From positions 1-18,230 of the forward strand of contig JAFWOP010000079.1 of the NCBI GenBank assembly GCA_017545365.1: a DNA stretch of 18,230 nt, given 5' to 3'. The position numbers and the translations under genes are program-made. The notes under the pieces are model-generated. The model saw only the letters and a program-made list of their open reading frames with translations. It did not search any database and was not told where the DNA came from. Source of the stretch: Bacteroidales bacterium (GTDB taxonomy: Bacteria; Bacteroidota; Bacteroidia; Bacteroidales; P3). Positions 1-6,400 of this stretch are shown here, piece after piece (position 1 is the first letter of the stretch; each line of letters starts with the position of its first letter).

Positions 1-1
1 C

Positions 2-118
2 TCCACCAATGCCTCTGCCGAACAACTCAACTCTAAAATCAAGGCTTTCCGAAAGTCCCTGCGTGGTGTCCAAGACCTCAAATTCTTTTTCTTCCGCCTG
101 TCAAAAATCTACGCCTAA
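2..118 (+). CDS. Transposase, C-terminal fragment (ISL3 / ISAon1-type), cut by the window edge
   Basis: Reading from base 2 gives 38 residues and a TAA stop at 116-118. The peptide contains STNASAEQLNSKIKAFRKSL followed by a phenylalanine-rich end and the terminal residues LSKIYA. This closely resembles, from memory, the C-terminus of ISL3-family DDE transposases of the ISAon1 type common in Bacteroidota (pattern NASAE.xN.KIKAFR...RG). The rest of the gene lies upstream of the window, so catalytic residues and completeness cannot be judged. The enzyme would move an insertion sequence whose right end should fall within the next 50-100 bases. A longer reading frame from base 9 covers the same DNA in another phase but has no family resemblance. 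Confidence 0.8.
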   Translation, partial: STNASAEQLNSKIKAFRKSLRGVQDLKFFFFRLSKIYA

Positions 119-119
119 A

Positions 120-175
120 CACAGGTGTTTGCAGCTGAACCTGTGGGGTTCTCTCTCAAAAAGTTGTGTTTCTTA
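120..175. mobile_element. Probable right end of the insertion sequence: hairpin and candidate terminal repeat
   Basis: Just after the transposase stop, CACAGGT (120-126) and ACCTGTG (139-145) form a perfect 7-bp inverted repeat with a 12-nt loop. It is followed by a CTCTCAAAAAGTTGTGTTT stretch ending near 175, which would be a reasonable terminal inverted repeat. The matching left end is outside the window and no target duplication can be checked, so the exact boundary is a guess. Confidence 0.4.
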
Positions 176-214
176 TTGGAACTTATCAATTGTTAATTTT
201 TGTTCGTTTAGCCA

Positions 215-251
215 TTTTTTTTTTTTTAATTGGGAAAAAGTTGTATATTTG
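215..251 (+). promoter_or_regulatory. Putative promoter for the gene at 317, with a 13-T tract
   Basis: TATATTTG at 244-251 fits the Bacteroidota -7 consensus TAnnTTTG and is preceded by an A-rich spacer (235-239). The place where a -33 box should sit (about 19-21 bases upstream) lies in or beside an uninterrupted run of 13 T (215-227). Transcription would start near 258, leaving a leader of about 60 bases. No Shine-Dalgarno sequence precedes the ATG at 317. The rest of 119-316 holds nothing else I can recognise. Confidence 0.5.
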
Positions 252-316
252 CAGCGTGAATAGGAGTGTGGATTGCGGCATATGAAAGGTCTATTATATA
301 ATAAAATCAATCAATT

Positions 317-1831
317 ATGAACAAACTAGTATTATTTGCTTTGTTGTTTTTTGTCCTGTCGCTGGCGGAAGGAGCTGGGGCACAGACAGTAACCTTTTCG
401 AGGACCCGAACACTGGAAAAGCCTCGTGGGGAGGATGTGTTTGTACGTTTTTTTGGGAATAATGGCGACATGCTGGTCTACAACCGTGAAACCAATACGA
501 ATTCGGAAGTCTTCACCTGCAGGATTACCCCGGGACACCCCAGTGCGAACAGGTATGTGATTCCTTCCGAGAATAACATGTACGGAGGGGTGAAATACAG
601 GGTGACGGATATGGAGATAGTGGGTCAGATGTGCTATTTCTGTGGTCAGAAAAGTTACTTTGTGATGGGGCTCGACATGAACGGATACCCATATATGGTG
701 CCCGAATCCAGAGGGTTCGTAGGGCAAATCTCGTTAGACCACATGACGGACGCGCAGGGTAGCACAGCCCATCGGATGACAGAATTGTCATTTACAAAAG
801 AGGTGACGCGTATTGATGCGAGGATTGACCCCGAAGCCCCCGCTGACACGCTGCTGGCATTGGTGGGGAAGTCCCTTGATAACGAGTCCTGTCTGGTGTT
901 TTCCAGAGTTGGCAGTTCGCCGTGGGACTGCTGGCTGGTCAAATCTAGCGATGCCACGGAGTGCTTCACCGACGTGGTCTTTACCGACGGGGAGGTGGTG
1001 GCGGCTTCGCGGTTTGAAGGGGAACATTACCTTTTTGGGCTGCGAGGGGCGCTGCTGGCAGATGTCGCCAACAATGATTACACAGACCTGAACACAGTCT
1101 ATACTTTCAACACGTCAAACATGCTTGACTACAATTTGGGCATCAACACGACGTGGCATACCGATGATGTGGACATCCGGCTGAGCGCGTCGTCGGGACG
1201 GAATATGGTGAATGTGGCATACGAGAGTTTTGCGGAAGAGCCTGTCGGGCTGCAGGAAAGCTTTACTACGTTGTTTAGGATGCAGGTGGTGGTGGGGGCG
1301 GACATGCAGATAATATACCTTCAGAATGTGCGGTCTGGGGCGAAAGGGCCGGGGGCCCTCACCGATATGCTGACCATGGACGAGCTGGAGGGAGTGGCCC
1401 TTCTGCATAGGGATATGGAGTCGCAGCCCCCTACCAGTATTGTTCAGGTGGTGCCCTGGGGCGTTATGGGGTCACTCTATAGTTACGCTTCGGGTGCAGA
1501 CTATGAGATGACCTCGCTTGACAAGTATGCCGGAAAACTTTTGTGGGCGGCTGGCCATCAGCCGAACCATCAGGACAGCGTGGTGCTGTTCCATCAGAAC
1601 ATGGATTACCCATTGTCAGGCTCGTGCTATACTATGCCTAATTATCTGCGAGCCGAATTGTATTATATCGAAAAGTCGGTTGCCGAGCAAATTGATGTGA
1701 TTCCAGTGTGGTGTGAAATCAGTCCTAAATCATGGTCCAAGTTGTATGCACTGCCTACTTTGATACCCCAAAGATGCCGAACGGGAAACTTTATCATTAT
1801 TAATTCAGAGGATGAAACGGAGACGGAATAG
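317..1831 (+). CDS. Secreted protein of unknown function
   Basis: A 504-residue protein with a classical signal peptide (residues 1-23: short basic start, hydrophobic core, cleavage after GAGAQ), so it should reach the periplasm or be exported. The mature part is rich in beta-strand-like, aromatic segments with recurring gapped patterns such as CYFCG (residues 106-110), which brings to mind the bladed, propeller-like secreted proteins of uncultured Bacteroidales. I cannot assign a family. The C-terminus ends in an acidic tail (SEDETETE) and lacks the PNP...G.Y...K pattern of a T9SS sorting domain, unlike the following gene 46 bases downstream, with which it probably forms an operon. No catalytic motif is visible. 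ATG at 317 is chosen because the signal peptide begins there. Confidence 0.8.
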   Translation: MNKLVLFALLFFVLSLAEGAGAQTVTFSRTRTLEKPRGEDVFVRFFGNNGDMLVYNRETNTNSEVFTCRITPGHPSANRYVIPSENNMYGGVKYRVTDMEIVGQMCYFCGQKSYFVMGLDMNGYPYMVPESRGFVGQISLDHMTDAQGSTAHRMTELSFTKEVTRIDARIDPEAPADTLLALVGKSLDNESCLVFSRVGSSPWDCWLVKSSDATECFTDVVFTDGEVVAASRFEGEHYLFGLRGALLADVANNDYTDLNTVYTFNTSNMLDYNLGINTTWHTDDVDIRLSASSGRNMVNVAYESFAEEPVGLQESFTTLFRMQVVVGADMQIIYLQNVRSGAKGPGALTDMLTMDELEGVALLHRDMESQPPTSIVQVVPWGVMGSLYSYASGADYEMTSLDKYAGKLLWAAGHQPNHQDSVVLFHQNMDYPLSGSCYTMPNYLRAELYYIEKSVAEQIDVIPVWCEISPKSWSKLYALPTLIPQRCRTGNFIIINSEDETETE

Positions 1832-1863
1832 TGAAACGATGAATACCGATTTGTTTAATAAGG

Positions 1864-1870
1864 AAAGGAG
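1864..1870 (+). promoter_or_regulatory. Strong Shine-Dalgarno sequence fixing the start at 1878
   Basis: AAAGGAG lies seven bases before the ATG at 1878. Most genes in this window have no such site, as is usual for Bacteroidota. It decides between this ATG and an in-frame upstream one that would put a charged, non-signal sequence before the signal peptide. Confidence 0.6.
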
Positions 1871-1877
1871 TATAAAC

Positions 1878-3314
1878 ATGAAAAAGATAGTATTTGCATT
1901 GCTGTTTGTCCTAGGACTGACGCTGTCGTCAGTGGGTCAGATGGACACCGTGAGCGGGCCCGACGGGCGTGTGGAGGGATGGTATGCCTTCTATTGGTAT
2001 GATTCATGTCCGGAATATTGGGACACATCGAGAGCCAGATTTCTTTTATATGGTCATTCGGCTGGATTGGGACCATCTACTTTATGCGGACAGCCCCATT
2101 ATGTGGAGCATCCTGCCGTTTTGAAAGGAGTATCGGCATGGGTCGACCCCTACCCAGATCATCCAAATGCATATTTAGACAGCATATCGAAGTTGCCGGA
2201 ATATGTGTATGTGGTGCAGAAGGGTGCGGACACGATGATTTTCCTCGACCGGGTGCGGTGGGACACAGCGGAATGCAAGGTGTTGAAACTGCCAATCAAC
2301 TATGATACGGCGCGGCACGGCTTCGCCTACTGCCATGTTTACACGGCTTATTTCGACAAACCAGTGGAGGTGGATTCTATATTCTACCTGTGCGGCACCC
2401 ACAAAAGCAATGTCTCCGCGCATAATATGGACATACATAGAAGGACATCATACTGTGTGATGCAGGATTATCAGATGAGATGTCGGATTCCGTATCCTAT
2501 AATGCTATATTGTGATTCCTTGTATCATATTCCCAATGCACGCAATACATGGCACATTGCACAACATTCTCTCACTATACCGCATTTTGGGAATTTCATG
2601 CCCCTTATAGATATGGTGGAGGTGCGAGTGGAGACAGCGGACAGCACGATGGGGACGGCGGGACCGAGCGGAGAGATGTCGCCCAGCACGTGGCAGACCA
2701 TCTGGGCGCGGGCCAAGAGGGGCTACCGCTTCTTGCACTGGAACGATGGTGATACGAACAACCCACGACAAATAAGGCTGATGCACGACACCCTGTTCAC
2801 CGCCTACTTCGCCAGTGCGGAGCAGTGCACGGTGAGCGTTTCGAGCACCACGACGATGGGGCATGTGGATGGCGGCGGGGTCTACTACATAGGCGACAGC
2901 GTGACGCTGACGGCGGTGCCCGACGTGATAAACTATCATTTTGTGCAGTGGCATGACTCGGTGACAGCGAACCCGCGCACCTTCGAGGCAACGCACGACA
3001 CGTCGTTCACGGCCTTTTTCGAGCGTGACGTGCATCCCCAAGGGATAGGGTCAACGGATGCATCCGCCCTCTTTACCCTGACCCCCAACCCGGCATACCG
3101 CAATGTGACCGTAGCAGTCCAGTCCACTATCGAGGGAGGCCGCCTGACCCTGCACAATGCCGAAGGGCGCGAGTTGTGGAGCGGCTCGCTCACAGCCGGA
3201 CAAGGCCGGGCTGTGTTGGACCTTTCCCCATATCCTTCGGGAGTATACTTTGTGACCTTCACCTATGGCGATAGCACCTCGGTGCGGAAGCTGATAGTTG
3301 GGGAGTGGCGTTAG
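1878..3314 (+). CDS. T9SS-secreted protein with two InlB-like repeats
   Basis: A 478-residue protein. Residues 1-21 are a signal peptide (MKKIVFALLFVLGLTLSSVG then Q). Residues about 22-245 are an unassigned Cys- and Tyr-rich region. Residues about 247-312 and 317-382 are two divergent InlB B-repeat units, each with the pattern GY/NYxFxxW.D...NPR......DT.FTAxF; such repeats are usually extracellular adhesion or spacer modules. Residues about 398-478 form a T9SS type A sorting domain: LTPNPAYRNV, a central LHNAEGREL strand, PSGVYFVTF and a terminal KLIVG. The protein should therefore cross the outer membrane by the T9SS and be released or attached to the surface. It is probably co-transcribed with the gene before it. 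The second repeat plus sorting domain closely match the broken gene at 15895-16562. The N-terminal region's role is unknown. Confidence 0.88.
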   Translation: MKKIVFALLFVLGLTLSSVGQMDTVSGPDGRVEGWYAFYWYDSCPEYWDTSRARFLLYGHSAGLGPSTLCGQPHYVEHPAVLKGVSAWVDPYPDHPNAYLDSISKLPEYVYVVQKGADTMIFLDRVRWDTAECKVLKLPINYDTARHGFAYCHVYTAYFDKPVEVDSIFYLCGTHKSNVSAHNMDIHRRTSYCVMQDYQMRCRIPYPIMLYCDSLYHIPNARNTWHIAQHSLTIPHFGNFMPLIDMVEVRVETADSTMGTAGPSGEMSPSTWQTIWARAKRGYRFLHWNDGDTNNPRQIRLMHDTLFTAYFASAEQCTVSVSSTTTMGHVDGGGVYYIGDSVTLTAVPDVINYHFVQWHDSVTANPRTFEATHDTSFTAFFERDVHPQGIGSTDASALFTLTPNPAYRNVTVAVQSTIEGGRLTLHNAEGRELWSGSLTAGQGRAVLDLSPYPSGVYFVTFTYGDSTSVRKLIVGEWR

Positions 3315-3325
3315 TGATTGTGTAA

Positions 3326-3396
3326 TTGTGAGATTGCGTTAATGTTTGTGAGATTGCGTTAGTCTTTGACGCGGCAGTCACTTACACATTAACGCA
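3326..3396. repeat. Two 16-bp direct repeats plus an 11-bp inverted repeat
   Basis: TTGTGAGATTGCGTTA occurs at 3326-3341 and again, identical, at 3346-3361 (20-bp period). TGCGTTAATGT (3335-3345) is also perfectly complementary to ACATTAACGCA (3386-3396), giving an 11-bp stem with a 40-nt loop. It starts 12 bases after a stop codon, so it may end or protect the transcript, but there is no T-run. Confidence 0.65.
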
Positions 3397-3433
3397 TACC
3401 CATATCTCCTCAATCCCACTTTTGGGACAATAA

Positions 3434-3452
3434 AAACGTATGTTTTACGTTT
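3434..3452. promoter_or_regulatory. Perfect 7-bp inverted repeat before the macroglobulin gene; possible operator or weak promoter
   Basis: AAACGTA (3434-3440) and TACGTTT (3446-3452) are separated by 5 bases. The site overlaps TATGTTTT (3439-3446), a partial match to the -7 consensus. It lies 33 bases before the ATG. A regulator could bind here, but chance occurrence in A/T-rich DNA is possible. Confidence 0.3.
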
Positions 3453-3485
3453 CCGTAATAGTACAATCTTAAATGAGGTATTATT

Positions 3486-6400
3486 ATGAAACGAGTGTTC
3501 TTTCTGGCTGCCTTTCACCTAGCCATGGTGGGTATGCTTTCTGCCCAAGGCACGACGGATGTCTATTACCGCATAGAGAAATTGATTTATAAGCAACGCT
3601 ACGCCGATGCCTATCAGGTGTCCGACAGTCTGCGTGCCGACGCTATGTCCCGAGTGAAAGCAGGGCAGGTTGACCCCATGGTGTCGCGGCAGCTGCTTAC
3701 CGCCACCTGGTATATGGAGAGGGCGGCCATAAACTATCAGGAGGATGTGGTGGACAGCAGCATGGCCCGTTTCCGCGCCATATTGCCGTACCTTACGCCA
3801 GAGGACAGATGCCTGTGCCGTCTGTTTCTCGGCAATATCGACTCGGCGTTGGTGGACACCTTGTCCTTGCGCGACATCCCCAACTCTCAGATTGCAGCGT
3901 TTTGCACGGCACCAAAGGATGTGAGGTTCAATACCACCCCGACAATGTACGACCTGGTGATGCAGCTGGCCATCATGAATGTGCCACTGAAGCGGAAGAT
4001 TGAGTTGCAAAGGCAGCTGACGGAGTGGTACAGAAGCAGGCCTACGAAGGAGAACATCAATCTGACACTATATAACGAGCTGGCACTGCTGGACTACCTC
4101 ACCGACCAGCCGAACAAAACCACCGCCTACCGCAAGCATCTGACGCAGGAATGCCTGAACCGCTACCGCTGGACGGGCAACGAGCAGTTGGCGCTGCTGT
4201 ATGACGATTTGGCAGGGTACAGCGAGCTGGACAGCGACTACGTGGGCGCGGTGGTTTATTGCGACAGTGCCATAGGCCGCTGGCCCAAGAGTCGGGGAGG
4301 GGTTGACTGCGCCAACCGTAAGCGCGAGATACAGATGGTGAAGATTGAGACGGAAATTGCCTCGGCGTCGCCCGCCGGACGCGACATACTGATGACAATA
4401 AAAACACGCAATGTGGAGAACCTCTACTACCGCGTGATAGCTTATCCCGAATGGTACAAGAACTGTTATGAGAATGATGCAAAGATTAGGACCAGGCTCA
4501 TGAAAGAGAGGGTGCTAAAGTCGTGGTCTCAGACATTCACTCTGCCGAAGGACTACAAGTACTATAGCCACTATGGCTATGTTCCCCAGCTGTCACCGGG
4601 ACGCTACATGCTGCTAGTGTCGCCCACCAAGGACTTTACGGGTCATGGCTTCTGTGTGCAGAGCTTCACGGTGTCGGCGGCGGTCTTTGTGCTGATGTCG
4701 TCGGTGCAGGACAGCCTGTCCGGCTATGTGGTGGATTATGTGACAGGCGAGCCCATAGCGCGGCAGCAGGTGCAGGTGCAGCGGTATAAAAAATACTCTG
4801 ACGAGAAGTATACCACCGTGGCCACCGCCGTCACCGACGCGAAGGGTTTCTTTTCTACCTTTGTGAAGAAGGAGAGGAAGGACTATTATTATTACGACTA
4901 CCGTCTGCTGACGCGCTATAAGGGGTTGGACGTGACGGCGGAACAAAGCCTTTGGTCAGGCATGAAGGATACTGGCAGGTTTGTCAACAAGATAATCCTC
5001 GACAGGCCTGTTTACCGCCCGGGCGACACCCTGCAGTTTATGCTGGTGGAGGGCAGGGTGGTGAATAACCGCGACGGCCGCGCCGTTGTGGGCGACAGAG
5101 TGATGGTAGACTTGAGAGATGTGAACAGTAAGACTATTGACACCCTGCTCGGCGTCACCGACGCATACGGCAGCCTGAGCGGCACGTTTGTCATACCGGC
5201 CAATGCATTGCCTGGATATTTCAATATCTGGGCCTATTCTACCAAGACGAATAATAGAGTTATCAGAAAAGGGTTTCCCGTGGAGGCATACAAGCAGCCC
5301 AAGTTTACTGTCACCCTGAACGGGGTGGACCGCAAGGATGCCGAGGGGCACTCGATAGCGCCAGCCTTGGGCGACAGCCTTGTAGTGGAGGGGTTGGCAG
5401 CTTCATACACTCAGGTGCCTGTCAGCGGAGCCAAGGTGGTCTACTCAGTCACCCGTACCCAGATGCACCCATGGTGGCGCAGATGGTATTGGGATATGCC
5501 TGTGTCGGAGGCGGCTGTGCTGGTGTCGGACTCGCTAGTCACCGATGCCGAAGGGCAGTTCCGTATTGCCTTCGTGGCAGAGCCCGACAGCAACATAGAA
5601 CTCTCCACCAAGCCCTGTTTTACATACGAGGTAAGGGTGGACGTGACCGATATCAACGGCGAGACGCACAGTCAGAGCCATGCACTCAACGCGGGATATG
5701 AGAACAGTTATATCACCCTCTCGCTGCCGGAGCAGGTCACGGAGTTGAACAGTGTGGAATACAAGTATTGCGACCTGAACGGCACCCCCTTGAAAGGAAA
5801 TGTCACCCTCACCATTGAGCGGTTGCGGGAGCCCGACAGCCCATGGCTGTCGCATGGGCAGATACGCCCCGGCGTGCGCCACACGATAAGCAAGGAGGAG
5901 TTTCACAAACGCTTCCCGCTGACACCCTACAACTACGAGGAAGAGAAAATGTCGAACTGGCCTGTGGAGAAGCGGGTGTACGACACGCGCCTGAGGTGCG
6001 AGGGGTTGAACGGCAACAAGGTGCCGCTGCCCGTGCTGGAAGCGGGGGTCTACCGTGTGCGAGTGGCCTTGGATGGGACCTCCGGACAGCAGGTGGGCGA
6101 CGAGGCCGTAGTGGTGTATACCCCACGTACAAGCAGCCGTGTGCACTGCATGGATTTGCTGTGGTCCGACATCAGTGCTACCGAGGCCAGGGTAGGGGAC
6201 ACCGTGGTGCTGCGTTTTGGTTCGCGGCATAAGAACGTACAGGTGGCATACGAGCTGATGTGTGACGACAAACGATTGGAACGCCGTCTGCTGCGTGTGG
6301 ACAACAGCATTAGCATGCTCCGCATCCCCGTGAGCGAGACGATGCTGGGAGGCTTCGACATCAGTCTCTGCGCCGTGCAAGAGGGTCGCACCAGCGAGTT

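Noticed and set aside
9..263. 84-residue + strand frame at the left edge
   Set aside because: The frame from base 2 gives a clear transposase C-terminus; this one runs through the IS end and a poly-T tract.
3326..3361. Possible CRISPR-like array
   Set aside because: Only two units, with a 4-bp gap in place of spacers, and no cas genes.
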